Of a stretch of 21,639 nucleotides of DNA, positions 1-6,866 are shown piece by piece (positions within the stretch are counted from its first letter, which is position 1; each line of letters starts with the position of its first letter). Source of the DNA: Candidatus Bathyarchaeota archaeon BA1. GTDB taxonomy: Archaea > Thermoproteota > Bathyarchaeia > Bathyarchaeales > Bathyarchaeaceae. The position numbers were made by a program, and so were the translations under genes. Location: positions 64,733 through 86,371 of the forward strand of contig LIHJ01000055.1 of the NCBI GenBank assembly GCA_001399805.1, in the 5' to 3' direction. The notes under the pieces were generated by a model. It saw only the letters and a list, made by a program, of their open reading frames with translations. It ran no database searches and was not told the DNA's origin.

Positions 1-429
1 ATAACTAATCAGCAGACCAACTGTTTCAGGGAGACGTAGAAAAGGATACCTTTTCTCATAACGTTTCCTCTCTTCGCTTCCTTTTATCCAAGTTTCGTCC
101 AACTTCTGTCTGACGAACTTCTCCCTTACTCCGCTCCGTAACGATGCCTCTAGCTCTTTAGCACCATCCCAACAGGCGGCTCTATGGGCGCTTAACATTG
201 AAGAGCTATAAGTTAATAAAAATAAGGCGAACGAGCCGATAATCAAAATAAGAAGGTTGGTGGGCCAAAGCTGTCTGAATTGATAGGCAACTCCCAGCAA
301 GACCGATAAAGCAACAATTCCGATGGAGAATTCTTCAACAAGTAAACGGTCCCTGTAACGAGCCTCTTCCAAGAATTGGCGATAGAGCTCTAAGCGTATT
401 TGTAAATCATTTGGATCGACAATTCCCAT
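1..429 (-). CDS. Membrane protein, C-terminus off the left edge
   Basis: The frame is open from an ATG at 429 to the first base, giving 143 residues with no stop, so the gene continues outside the window. A clean GGAGG lies at 441-445, twelve bases before the ATG. The protein has a polar helical N-terminus (about residues 8-32), two adjacent hydrophobic segments (about 34-51 and 58-78, the second containing LLILIIGSFALFLL), then a highly charged segment rich in K, R and E, and what may be the start of a third membrane segment at the edge (LPETVGLLISY). I do not recognise the family. The helix-TM-TM-helix plan resembles SLATT-like and other small two-TM proteins, but that is only a resemblance. 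It lies downstream of a terminase remnant on the same strand, so a viral origin is possible. Confidence 0.7.
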   Translation of the reverse strand, partial: MGIVDPNDLQIRLELYRQFLEEARYRDRLLVEEFSIGIVALSVLLGVAYQFRQLWPTNLLILIIGSFALFLLTYSSSMLSAHRAACWDGAKELEASLRSGVREKFVRQKLDETWIKGSEERKRYEKRYPFLRLPETVGLLISY

Positions 430-458
430 TTAGGGTGTTGCCTCCTTTTACCCTATGT

Positions 459-749
459 TTAATACCTTCTTTGTCCTTTAAGGATTATCTTCGCCCTGTT
501 TGAATTACCTTTTACAGCCCTGTGGTCAAGATGCTCCCTCGAATGAGGCTCATAGACAACCCCGTCCTTCACAAACTCGTTAGAGTGAGGGTCCGTAGGA
601 AGAATATACTTGTGATACGCCCTAACATTCTTTGATATACACCTCCTTCCTTTGAACACCCTCATCTTCTCAAAGTAGACATCCTTCGACCGAAACAACA
701 AACCCTTCTGCCAAGCCCTTGGCAGCGTGCTACTGGAAATAGAAAGCAT
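459..749 (-). CDS. Small unknown basic protein
   Basis: A 96-residue ORF, rich in basic residues, ends 29 bases before the start of the membrane protein at 429 and is on the same strand, so the two may be co-transcribed. The ATG at 749 has no good Shine-Dalgarno. An internal ATG at residue 29 (MRVFKGRRC) is preceded by GAGAAG and may be the real start, giving 68 residues. The segment around KYILPTDPHSNEFVKDG looks protein-like, but I recognise no domain. It lies between a terminase remnant and a membrane protein, so it may be a leftover virion gene. Existence as a gene is uncertain. Confidence 0.4.
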   Translation of the reverse strand: MLSISSSTLPRAWQKGLLFRSKDVYFEKMRVFKGRRCISKNVRAYHKYILPTDPHSNEFVKDGVVYEPHSREHLDHRAVKGNSNRAKIILKGQRRY

Positions 750-803
750 CTTATTGTAAGGATAGCGTTAGTAGCGGAGATATAGCCAAAATGGGCAAAT
801 TTG

Positions 804-1080
804 CTAACCGAACGTGAAGGCTGGTGGTTTTTGCGGTTCTGTTTTCAACGTTGCCATTATAGCCAAACATATTGCCCAGAATCGGTCGTCGTGGCTTCCC
901 TCGGGATGAGAGAAAGTGTATATTTCGTTGCCTGGAGTCTGCTCCCACTGCTCAACATTTAACTCAGCTTGAACATGCATGCATGAAGGAAATTAACGCC
1001 CTTGGATTCCTGAGTCCTCTACCCGCGGCAGACCTTAGCCCGGCTAAAATACGTCTCCTCGTATACGTGTCTAACTGGCG
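804..1080 (-). pseudogene. Terminase large subunit, C-terminal remnant
   Basis: On the minus strand, 980-804 encodes 58 residues containing YTFSHPEGSHDDRFWAICLA and ending AFTFG. The HPxGxHDDxxWAxxLA pattern is the end of the RNase H-fold nuclease domain of archaeal and phage terminase large subunits; the paired Asp residues belong to its metal site. The upstream coding continues in another frame from 1080 (RRRILAGLRSAAGRGLRNPR, then ALISFMH). The two parts join if one ATGC unit is removed from the ATGCATGCATG run at about 976-986, so a 4-base tandem duplication probably caused that frameshift. A TGA stops the frame above 1080. The gene is a non-functional fragment and marks a former tailed-virus insertion. 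Confidence 0.6.
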
Positions 1081-1083
1081 TCA

Positions 1084-1282
1084 CTTCATCAACTGCGCTG
1101 TTACGTGCTTTTTCCTCCCATACTACCACCAGACAATGGCTGATATGGTGAACGCTGTCACGGGCTGGAACACAACGGTCTGGGAACTCATGAAGGCCGG
1201 TGAGCGAGCCGCTTCTTAATGCTCTATTCATATAGTCCTGAATTCCTTTCTCATCACCTTCCCTGAACTTTCTGACATGCAT
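1084..1282 (-). pseudogene. Possible GNAT acetyltransferase N-terminal fragment
   Basis: From an ATG at 1282 the reading frame begins MHVRKFREGDEKGIQDYMNR, which looks like the first strand and helix of a GNAT acetyltransferase (R-x-x-x-G-D-E-x-x-I). Similarity stops after about 23 residues. A different frame then reads a hydrophobic stretch (VTAFTISAIVWW) ending in stops. No acetyl-CoA-binding motif is visible. I take this as a degraded fragment next to the terminase remnant; a chance match in a short ORF is possible. Confidence 0.25.
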
Positions 1283-1386
1283 AACCCCACTAGCAAAACC
1301 AGAATGGCAAATCTAAAATAAAAACCTCAACGTTCGCTTTCTTATTCCCTTCAAAAGAAGTGGGCTCTCGCGCTCGCGTGCGCAGG

Positions 1387-1788
1387 CTATTTTGTAAGCA
1401 TCAACTCCCTTTTTGGGTAATCTATACAAACTTTGAACTCTTTCAGAACTTCGTATCCTATGCATCCGTAAAATTTATGGCCGAACTTCTCTTCCATGCC
1501 TGTTAGCTCTAACACATGTACTTGGACATTTTCCAGCTCCAACTCTCCGAATTGAAAACTTTTAACGGTCGTTACTAAGATTGGTACCTCTCCGCCAGCT
1601 CCAACTCCTTTTCTGCCAGTATCTATGACTTCAAGTCCGAGCTCCTCAGCTAGAAACCTTCTAAGCATAAGCCCAGGACCTCCTGTGTCAAGCCAGAAAT
1701 CAAAAGGTCCCTTGCCATTAACATATGCCGGAAACGTGATGAGGTGTTTCACGAGCTCAAATTGAATGGAATAGGTCTTATTGCTCAT
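1387..1788 (-). CDS. Retropepsin-like aspartic protease
   Basis: A clan AA (retropepsin-like) aspartyl protease of one domain, which would act as a homodimer in the cytoplasm; there is no signal peptide. The catalytic motif is DTGG in FDFWLDTGGPGLML. The C-terminal GCIGYEVLKEFKVCIDYP matches the conserved G-x-x-G-x-x-x-L and IDY pattern of the family. I chose the ATG at 1788 (MSNKTYSIQ, 133 residues): it has GAGG about nine bases upstream. The frame is also open to a TTG at 1824, which would add 12 residues. It is a stand-alone gene. The fold assignment is solid; the substrate is unknown. Confidence 0.8.
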   Translation of the reverse strand: MSNKTYSIQFELVKHLITFPAYVNGKGPFDFWLDTGGPGLMLRRFLAEELGLEVIDTGRKGVGAGGEVPILVTTVKSFQFGELELENVQVHVLELTGMEEKFGHKFYGCIGYEVLKEFKVCIDYPKRELMLTK

Positions 1789-1917
1789 TTTAAACCCATC
1801 CTCACTTACATTAATAAAATCCAATTTTTATTCTTTGTGATTAAATTAAAATATAGCGCGCGCCCTCTCATTAGCGTGCTCGCTTTATTTTATCCCATCT
1901 ATCCTTGAATCTGTTTC

Positions 1918-1990
1918 TTTCTTTGGCAAAAAAGAACTTAGAAAAAGAGGGAGAGAAAAAAGGAGAAATTCAAGGGTGCCTTTTTTAACC
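1918..1990 (-). terminator. T-rich terminator of the tgtA-PHP operon
   Basis: Downstream of the PHP gene the transcript strand carries repeated T runs (TTTTTT, CTTTTTC, GTTCTTTTTT) in a pyrimidine-rich tract of about 70 bases with no stable hairpin. This is the usual form of an intrinsic archaeal terminator. It lies within 90 bases of the PHP stop codon. Confidence 0.55.
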
Positions 1991-2007
1991 AAACTAAAAA
2001 GACCGCT

Positions 2008-2352
2008 TCAAGAAGGTTCCCGATATGGGTGAGGTATGACTATGATCCCTGCCCGTTCCCTCGCAAAATCAGTGACATCCTCAACGGTAGATGAATGTGC
2101 TGGCTCTTCTTCGATTCCTAAGACGGTGACGTGACCCTGCTGGGTGCTCACCTCTATCCCTGGGATGACCAGAATATCCCCATAGGCCATAGCCAATCTA
2201 CACACATGACCGTATCCTTGAGGGGTGTCATGATCCGTGATGGCGACACCCTTAATAAATGGGTGGGCATACAGCTGATCCACTATAAGCCTGGGGCTAA
2301 TTGTCGCGTCTCCAGAGAACCTAGTATGCATATGTAAGTCAATTCGTGTCAT
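2008..2352 (-). CDS. PHP-domain protein, short (truncated?)
   Basis: The protein starts with the PHP metal-binding signature: HMHTRFSGD (residues 7-15), ITDHDTPQG, PGIEVST and IPHPYR near the C-terminus. PHP proteins are metal-dependent phosphoesterases that act on phosphorylated nucleotides or DNA ends. Single-domain members are normally about 200-280 residues. This one is 114 residues and stops right after the HPYR motif, so the later metal ligands are missing. I found no continuation in the other frames; the sequence turns into the T-rich terminator. It starts six bases after the tgtA stop, with GTGAG as a likely ribosome site, and is clearly in one operon with tgtA. It is probably a truncated gene. 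Confidence 0.75.
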   Translation of the reverse strand: MTRIDLHMHTRFSGDATISPRLIVDQLYAHPFIKGVAITDHDTPQGYGHVCRLAMAYGDILVIPGIEVSTQQGHVTVLGIEEEPAHSSTVEDVTDFARERAGIIVIPHPYREPS

Positions 2353-2358
2353 CGTTTC

Positions 2359-3981
2359 TCACGCTAGCGCGTCTTGTATTGCTGCTACAAGAGTTTTTAG
2401 TGTATCTTCACCCCAGGTTTTCTCCCACCTTAACACTGTGAGGGGGATTCTTCCCTTCTTACAAGCTCTTCTACAGGCTGTCACGAATTGCTCTTTCCAC
2501 ATCTCAGCATTTTGAAGTAAGATTATTTCTTTATAGCTCGTTGATGCGATGTAATTCGCGGCCTGCTTTGCTGTGTATCTTATTGTTTCAGCATCAAGTG
2601 GGGTAGCAATTTCATATTGGGAGAGGGGATAAACCTCATCAAGTTCGGTTGGTATTACCCCGAAGGGAGCTGCATACGTGCACACATGGATCTCATCAAC
2701 CTTATCGCCTAGTTTTTGTTGAATTTCCTTCAAGACCCTTCGATACTCCCTCGATTTGTGAAACGGCTTCATCTGGGTTTGTGGCAACAAGATAAGAATC
2801 TTCGCTCCTTTTGGTGGGGAATACCTTTCGAGGAGTTTCTTTCTGTGGCGAACAACTTCAGGGCGGTGCATCCCGAGGGAACTGAAGAAGAAGAGACCGC
2901 TCTTTTTCGTCACGGGGCTGTGTCTCTCTACATACCCGCTATATTTTCTCAGGTTTTTTAGAGCCTGAAGGAGAGCCGGGTGTCCATGCGCCCTCAACTC
3001 CAAGTGTTCCCAGAGGCGCCCCTCCATGATCGCCTGCTTTATCCTTCTCAACTCAGAAAAGCTGACGTGGAGATTGTGTTGAGCCAGCCTTTCCTGCCGC
3101 TCGGTTTTTGGCATCGTCATCATGCTCTTAGGGTCGATTTTAACGCACATCGGGCATGAGCATGGAAGATACTGAAGCTCATCAAGTTTGATGGTTCCAT
3201 ACTCCGTCATGTAGCGGTCATCTCGGGCATACATGGCGTAGGCAGCGGAGTCAAAGAGGTCGCATCCCAGGGATATTGCCAACGCAAACATGAAGGGGTG
3301 TCCAGCCCCAAAAAGGTGTAGAGGGCGCTCCAGCGGCAGGTTCATCTTCGCCGCCATGATCATGTCAACGAGGATGTCGAAGAGGTATTGCTCCATGACG
3401 GGCGTTGGGCTTCCTAAGGCATGGATCTGAAAGGGAAGCTTACCCATCTCCCTAGCTGACCTAGCAACAAGGTCGAGATACTGCCCTCCTTGAACCGGTC
3501 CAACCCAAGCGATATCATCACGAGTTTTGATCTTTGCTAGCCCTCTCGCTCTCCTTAAGGTTTCATCAACCGTTTGCCGCGCATATTGTTCGGAGACACC
3601 CCAACCCGTCGGCACATCCAGTATCGTGGCAATATCTGCGTTAATTTCCTCTTGATACTGCACGATTTCATCAGGCGTGACCTCCACGCCCCCATACACA
3701 AGGATTTGGTAAGCCCCAGAATCAGTCATAACCACACCATTAAAATCGAGGAAGTGATGTATCCCTTTTTGAACAGCCTCGTCCTTGAAGTGCTTTCTCA
3801 CGATGTAGGCATTGGTTATGAGCGCTGGACAGCTGAATTCCTTCTGCATTGTTCTGGGCGTTACTGGTTGAATGGTGGGGTTTATAACAGGCAGTAGCAG
3901 CGGGGTCTCGATCGCTCCGCTTTTAGTTTCGAACCTACCTATCCTCGCAAGCAAATCCCTATCCTTGATCTCAAACGACAT
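2359..3981 (-). CDS. tgtA: Archaeal tRNA-guanine transglycosylase (archaeosine pathway)
   Basis: TgtA replaces guanine-15 in the D-loop of archaeal tRNA with preQ0, the first tRNA step of archaeosine synthesis. The ORF is open from 4002 (547 residues). I prefer the ATG at 3981 because MSFEIKDRD matches the usual family start. In ORF numbering, the general acid/base Asp is D94 in VMTDSGAYQ, the likely nucleophile is D251 in CDLFDSAAYAMYARDD, and the zinc ligands are C281, C283 and C286 in LPCSCPMC with a His near 309-312. The C-terminal part (about 390-540) resembles the domain that follows the TGT fold in TgtA and ArcS (ILILLPQTQMKPF, PFGVIPTELDEVYPLS). No PUA domain follows, so it is shorter than the roughly 580-residue classical form. 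All catalytic residues are present. It heads an operon with the PHP gene and diverges from the PAC2 gene. Confidence 0.93.
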   Translation of the reverse strand: MSFEIKDRDLLARIGRFETKSGAIETPLLLPVINPTIQPVTPRTMQKEFSCPALITNAYIVRKHFKDEAVQKGIHHFLDFNGVVMTDSGAYQILVYGGVEVTPDEIVQYQEEINADIATILDVPTGWGVSEQYARQTVDETLRRARGLAKIKTRDDIAWVGPVQGGQYLDLVARSAREMGKLPFQIHALGSPTPVMEQYLFDILVDMIMAAKMNLPLERPLHLFGAGHPFMFALAISLGCDLFDSAAYAMYARDDRYMTEYGTIKLDELQYLPCSCPMCVKIDPKSMMTMPKTERQERLAQHNLHVSFSELRRIKQAIMEGRLWEHLELRAHGHPALLQALKNLRKYSGYVERHSPVTKKSGLFFFSSLGMHRPEVVRHRKKLLERYSPPKGAKILILLPQTQMKPFHKSREYRRVLKEIQQKLGDKVDEIHVCTYAAPFGVIPTELDEVYPLSQYEIATPLDAETIRYTAKQAANYIASTSYKEIILLQNAEMWKEQFVTACRRACKKGRIPLTVLRWEKTWGEDTLKTLVAAIQDALA

Positions 3982-4033
3982 GAGTGGCATCCGCCAAGAC
4001 ATACTTAATATTACAGCATGCTCTTTAATTATG

Positions 4034-4046
4034 CTGGTTTAAAGAA
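4034..4046. promoter_or_regulatory. Shared divergent promoter, tgtA / PAC2
   Basis: The 61-base gap between the tgtA and PAC2 starts contains a symmetric TTTAAA at 4038-4043. On the plus strand it is 22-26 bases before the ATG at 4064, the spacing expected for a TATA box feeding a leaderless message. On the minus strand it would start transcription near 4015, just before the tgtA start codons. One box may serve both directions. Confidence 0.4.
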
Positions 4047-4063
4047 ATAGGGGCATTCGAGAT

Positions 4064-4813
4064 ATGGTCTGCGTGGTTCAAATGTTTGAGAGACCCATCT
4101 TAACCGATCCTGTCTTGATAGAGGGCCTGCCGGGCATAGGATTTGTTGCAAACATCGCTGCGTTACATCTCATTCAAGAATTGAAGGCAAAATTCTTCGG
4201 AGAGATTCATTCCTCCTCCTTTCAGGACTTTGCCATAACAGCGGAGGATGGCAAGATACGCTCCCCAGTCAACGAGCTTTATTATCACAAGGGGAGGGAT
4301 GGAGAGCACGACCTCATCATTCTTTATGGCAACACGCAAGCCTTGACCACGGTTGGGCAGTATGAATTATGTGGGCGCATCCTGGATGTAGCTGAGGAGC
4401 TAGGAAGCCGCCACATCATAACCCTCGGTGGCTTAAAGCGAGAAGGGGAGGTTACCACCCCTAAGCTGTACTGCGCGGCGTCCGACCTTGAGACCTTGCG
4501 TGAGGCGCTGGGCTATGGCGTGGAAATCATCGGTGGGCAGATTTTTGGCATAGCTGGGCTACTCATTGGGTTGGGCATGCTGCGGGGTATGAGGGGTCTT
4601 TGTCTCCTCGCCGAAACCCTTGGATACCCCGACGCAACAGCCGCACGTGAAGTCTTAAAGGTAGTTTGCAAGATGCTGGGTTTAAAGGTGGATTTGAGCA
4701 GGTTGGATATGGCTGCGGAAGCCACCCGAAAAATACTGGAGTCCTTTGGACTAATCACCCAACCAGCAGAAAAAAGAGTGAGGAAGGAGCCTCGATCCCG
4801 CTGGCTCATTTAG
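4064..4813 (+). CDS. PAC2-family protein (proteasome assembly chaperone-like)
   Basis: A 249-residue cytoplasmic protein of the PAC2 family (COG2047). The N-terminus PVLIEGLPGIGFVANIAALH and the later ITLGGLKREGE and IAGLLIGLGMLRGM motifs are typical. In archaea these proteins are related to the proteasome assembly chaperone PAC2 and are proposed to help assemble or recycle the 20S proteasome; direct evidence is limited. The C-terminal tail is basic. The ATG at 4064 fits a leaderless transcript from the TATA-like box at 4038. An alternative start is the ATG at 4082 (MFERPIL), which matches the common family N-terminus. It converges on, and overlaps by four bases, the Lsm gene. Confidence 0.88.
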   Translation: MVCVVQMFERPILTDPVLIEGLPGIGFVANIAALHLIQELKAKFFGEIHSSSFQDFAITAEDGKIRSPVNELYYHKGRDGEHDLIILYGNTQALTTVGQYELCGRILDVAEELGSRHIITLGGLKREGEVTTPKLYCAASDLETLREALGYGVEIIGGQIFGIAGLLIGLGMLRGMRGLCLLAETLGYPDATAAREVLKVVCKMLGLKVDLSRLDMAAEATRKILESFGLITQPAEKRVRKEPRSRWLI

Positions 4814-5241
4814 GCCTTTATTTCACTGAGAAATTGGTCGTAAACCTTCTGAACCCGCTCGGCGGCTGGGCCTGTGCCCTCCACCACGCCCTTCTCGGTA
4901 ACCTTAACCTTATCCATAACCCAGATGAAGCCCTTATCCTCATAAAGCCGAACTAGGGTCGGAAACACCTTTTCCAGTCGCTCAGCCAATGCTTTAAGGT
5001 CAAAAGGCTTCTCCACAGCGAAGATCTGGGCGACAATGCTGCCGTTTAAGAACGCTCGATGCAGAGTTCTTCCCTTCTCATCCTTAGCTTCCGCCAAGCA
5101 AAGGCTCAACGTGCCCGGATTTATTCCAACAAGGGTACCGCTATAAGACTTCCCATCAATTGTTACAACCATAACCGGCCTATCAAGCAACCCAGCCATC
5201 TCCGTGAAAAATTTTCTCTCAGCCACCGACACCCCTATCAC
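4810..5241 (-). CDS. Lsm/Sm-like protein with C-terminal extension (SmAP3-like)
   Basis: The N-terminal ~75 residues form an Sm domain: Sm1 is RPVMVVTIDGKSYSGTLVGI and Sm2 is in the LHRAFLNGSIVAQIFAVE region. These proteins form heptameric rings that bind U-rich RNA. The following ~65 residues (from FDLKALAERLEKVF) are an extra alpha/beta domain. A two-domain layout of about 140 residues matches archaeal SmAP3-type proteins rather than the 75-residue SmAP1. The start is uncertain: the frame opens with GTG at 5241, and another GTG at 5232 is equally plausible. The gene is convergent with PAC2 and the stop codons overlap, so antisense effects at the 3' ends are possible. Confidence 0.82.
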   Translation of the reverse strand: MIGVSVAERKFFTEMAGLLDRPVMVVTIDGKSYSGTLVGINPGTLSLCLAEAKDEKGRTLHRAFLNGSIVAQIFAVEKPFDLKALAERLEKVFPTLVRLYEDKGFIWVMDKVKVTEKGVVEGTGPAAERVQKVYDQFLSEIKA

Positions 5242-5295
5242 CGGTGCATTACTTTATCGTGGTTGCTAAAAGACTTTTTGTCATGGGTTCAAATA

Positions 5296-5352
5296 TTAAG
5301 CCTTCCATCTTCTTGCTTTAAGCCATTCTTCAACCTTTATCAAAATTAGCCA
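5296..5352 (-). pseudogene. HAD phosphatase, C-terminal end fragment
   Basis: Just to the left of the IS605-like segment the minus strand reads LILIKVEEWLKARRWKA then TAA at 5296. A terminal amphipathic helix with an EEWL motif is common at the end of HAD phosphatases. Together with the HAD N-terminus at 5653-5731 it suggests one gene whose middle was replaced by the mobile segment. At 17 residues this call rests mainly on position and orientation. Confidence 0.3.
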
Positions 5353-5652
5353 GAAAGCCCACGTGCTTCAGCCGTGGGGTGGATGGCCTAAACCTTAAAT
5401 TTTTCGACGTCCACTTCTCCCTTGGGCTGAGGGATTAGCCTCGGGGTCGACGCCCAAACGGGGTTTAGTCTCCGCTGAAGCCAGCGAGCCCAACGGCTGG
5501 TCTGTTGGGTGGGGGCTGGCGTGACACAGCCCTGAAGGGTCGGCGAGGCAGGCAGGAGCCAGATGAACACGATTCAACCCCTGCAAAGCTTCCATCCCCC
5601 TTGCCGTGCAAGCTCTATGGAAGCCACGAATCCATTCGTGGGAGGAAGTCAC
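5353..5652 (+). mobile_element. Solo IS200/IS605-type segment (omega-RNA-like), no tnpB
   Basis: About 300 GC-rich bases, unlike the AT-rich flanks, bounded by two related hairpins. The left one is CCCACG (5358-5363) pairing with CGTGGG (5373-5378) around a TGCTTCAGC loop. The right one is CCACGAA with TTCGTGG (5624-5641), followed by GAGGAAGTCAC. Both look like the stem-loops at the ends of IS200/IS605 TnpB elements, whose right end is transcribed as the omega (reRNA) guide RNA. Further stems lie between (CCCAAC with GTTGGG; CCAGC with GCTGG). The overlapping minus-strand ORFs are low-complexity read-through of folded DNA and are not genes. No tnpA or tnpB sequence is present. The segment splits a HAD gene. 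Exact ends are uncertain. Confidence 0.6.
5588..5652 (+). ncRNA. Predicted 3' end of an omega-like guide RNA
   Basis: A compact double hairpin on the plus strand. An outer stem GCTTCCAT (5588-5595) pairs with ATGGAAGC (5617-5624) and encloses an inner stem CTTGC (5600-5604) with GCAAG (5608-5612). It is followed at once by the CCACGAA/TTCGTGG hairpin and GGAGGAAGTCAC. This is the arrangement expected just before the guide of a TnpB omega RNA. If so, the guide would be copied from about 5653 onward, that is, from the HAD gene. Transcription cannot be judged from sequence. Confidence 0.45.
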
Positions 5653-5731
5653 GAACACCCTTGAATGCGTGAAAGCTTGCGCTTTTAGAGTTTAGAAGGG
5701 TTCCATCCCAGTCGAAGAAAACCGCCCTCAT
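5653..5731 (-). pseudogene. HAD-superfamily phosphatase, N-terminal fragment
   Basis: From an ATG at 5731 the minus strand reads MRAVFFDWDGTLLNSKSASF then HAFKGV. FDWDGTLLNS is HAD motif I (DxDGT) with the catalytic Asp pair, and LNSK leads into the cap region. After about 26 residues the frame runs into the IS605-like segment and soon stops. Motifs II-IV are absent. It is the 5' end of a phosphatase gene cut by the element; the 3' end may be the fragment at 5296-5352. Most of the gene, at least 150 codons for a typical member, is missing, so a deletion accompanied or followed the insertion. Confidence 0.6.
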
Positions 5732-5841
5732 CTCGCCAAACAAAACTATCCCGCAATTATTCATGTTTTACTTTCTTTATCATTTAGCGGGTATTAATGG
5801 CTTTACTCATGCAAGATGCATGATGCAGAAAGGCTATCGAC

Positions 5842-5855
5842 TAACCGAACGGTTA
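5842..5855. repeat. 14-bp palindrome TAACCG-AA-CGGTTA
   Basis: A perfect 6-bp inverted repeat with a 2-base centre, 22 bases beyond the stop of the zinc-ribbon gene. It could be a regulator site or a small 3' hairpin. There is no other indication of function. Confidence 0.35.
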
Positions 5856-5877
5856 AACGCTATGTCCCACGCCTCCC

Positions 5878-6084
5878 TCACTTTTTCTTGCTCAGCCACC
5901 ACTTTAGGTATTCCCTGCGCTCCTTCTCGCGTTGCTCCTCCTCTGATTCCATCCTCGGTCTCAGGTGCTCCCTCAACTCAATCAGCTCTTGATGGGTGAG
6001 GGAGAGCCCGCAACTCTTGCAAACATAGCGTTTCGTGAGCGAGATGTACTGCATTTCGCCCCCACACTCAGGACAGTAGGGCAT
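5878..6084 (-). CDS. Small zinc-ribbon protein
   Basis: A 68-residue protein with an N-terminal zinc ribbon, CPECGG (residues 4-9) and CKSCG (22-26), spaced 15 residues between the knuckles. A charged helix follows (HQELIELREHL, then an E/R/K-rich stretch ending YLKWWLSKKK). It probably binds zinc and acts as an RNA-, DNA- or protein-binding accessory factor; the partner is unknown. I chose the ATG at 6084 because the ribbon begins directly after it (MPYCPECGG) and AGGGAAG lies nine bases upstream. The ORF can be extended to 6210, but the added part has no family features. Confidence 0.7.
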   Translation of the reverse strand: MPYCPECGGEMQYISLTKRYVCKSCGLSLTHQELIELREHLRPRMESEEEQREKERREYLKWWLSKKK

Positions 6085-6598
6085 GCTGAACAGCTTCCCT
6101 CCGCTAAAAGAGTGGGCGCCACAAAAATACCTTTTGGTATCGCTACTCTGGCGTGCGCTAAGATCCGTGCAAACCATTAGCCTATAGCGCGTGCACATGT
6201 TATTTTTCATGAAGATCTTAAGATTATCAAGTGAGGAGGCTTGTTCCAGCCTTTTCAGGGGTGCTAGGTGGCGTGGGGGCGTTCATTGCGCCAGGTGCAA
6301 CGCGCTATTGTCGATAATGATTTAACATATCTCTATGGCTCTTTAAAGTCAAAAAATCTTAGGCTCTGCAAGTTCTAACGCTCGTTTAATTTCTTCCTCA
6401 TTTAATCCAGGTTTCTTCTTAAGGTGTTCTCTCATTCCCCTTCTAACTCTGAAGGCTCCACTAATAGCTGTACGGGTCAAAGGGATGCAGTCCGAACTTA
6501 TTTAAATTTTAACTTCATTTCAGCTTGAGAATTTTTAATTTGTTTGTTCAGATTTTCTTCTATTTTTACGGCTTAACATAGTTGTTGGTGTTGTTGTC
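6085..6598. other. Gene-poor stretch with one small ORF candidate
   Basis: About 510 bases without a convincing gene. It contains the leader of the zinc-ribbon gene, an AT-rich tract with TTTAAATT near 6500 that could be a TATA box for minus-strand transcription, and one short open frame (6349-6480). I see no tRNA, CRISPR or terminal repeats here. Confidence 0.5.
6349..6480 (-). CDS. Candidate small helical protein (44 or 28 residues)
   Basis: A short frame encodes LTRTAISGAFRVRRGMREHL followed by KKKPGLNEEEIKRALELAEP and KIF. The second half looks like a genuine charged helix, similar to the tail of an antitoxin-like protein. Start options are a TTG at 6480 (44 residues), about 25 bases from a TTTAAATA box and so possibly leaderless, or an ATG at 6435 (28 residues). 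It could equally be the 3' end of a lost gene. Confidence 0.3.
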   Translation of the reverse strand: MTRTAISGAFRVRRGMREHLKKKPGLNEEEIKRALELAEPKIF

Positions 6599-6781
6599 TT
6601 GGCTGGTGGTGACCCGGTTTTTCATCGCCGCGTTAGCGGTGAGATGTATGAGTGGCTTTTGAGGGAACAGAAGAGGCGAGGCGCCGACAGCATCCTCCTA
6701 CAAGTTAAGGAGGCCGTAAGGATCCCCCAACACCAAAAACAGCCGGAAGGAAAAATCTGCATTAATCGAGACTTTTATTAA
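6599..6781 (+). CDS. Small ribbon-helix-helix-like protein
   Basis: A 60-residue ORF starting with TTG. The segment FHRRVSGEMYEWLLREQKRR followed by GADSILLQVKEAVRI has the strand-helix-helix pattern of CopG-type ribbon-helix-helix proteins (hydrophobic strand, then M-Y-x-x-L, then a second helix). Such proteins are DNA-binding repressors, often antitoxins. No toxin gene follows; the next gene, vapC, is on the other strand and has its own partner. There is no strong ribosome site. The tail after residue 45 is non-descript, so it may be a truncated relic. Confidence 0.35.
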   Translation: MAGGDPVFHRRVSGEMYEWLLREQKRRGADSILLQVKEAVRIPQHQKQPEGKICINRDFY

Positions 6782-6866
6782 TAAATGTTAGTGGCGAAAT
6801 ATATATTGCCTACATGTATATCGTGAGCCTGGTATTCATAACCGTTAAGGCCGTGGTGAGGGAGCT

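Noticed and set aside
872..1219. 115-residue plus-strand ORF
   Set aside because: It is antisense to the terminase and GNAT-like remnants and has no recognisable protein features.
5388..5658. Two minus-strand ORFs rich in Pro, Ala and Arg
   Set aside because: They are read-through of the GC-rich folded IS605-like segment and resemble no protein.
5242..5731. A tnpB or tnpA gene in the IS605-like region
   Set aside because: No RuvC or HUH motifs are readable in any frame; only end-type hairpins are present.
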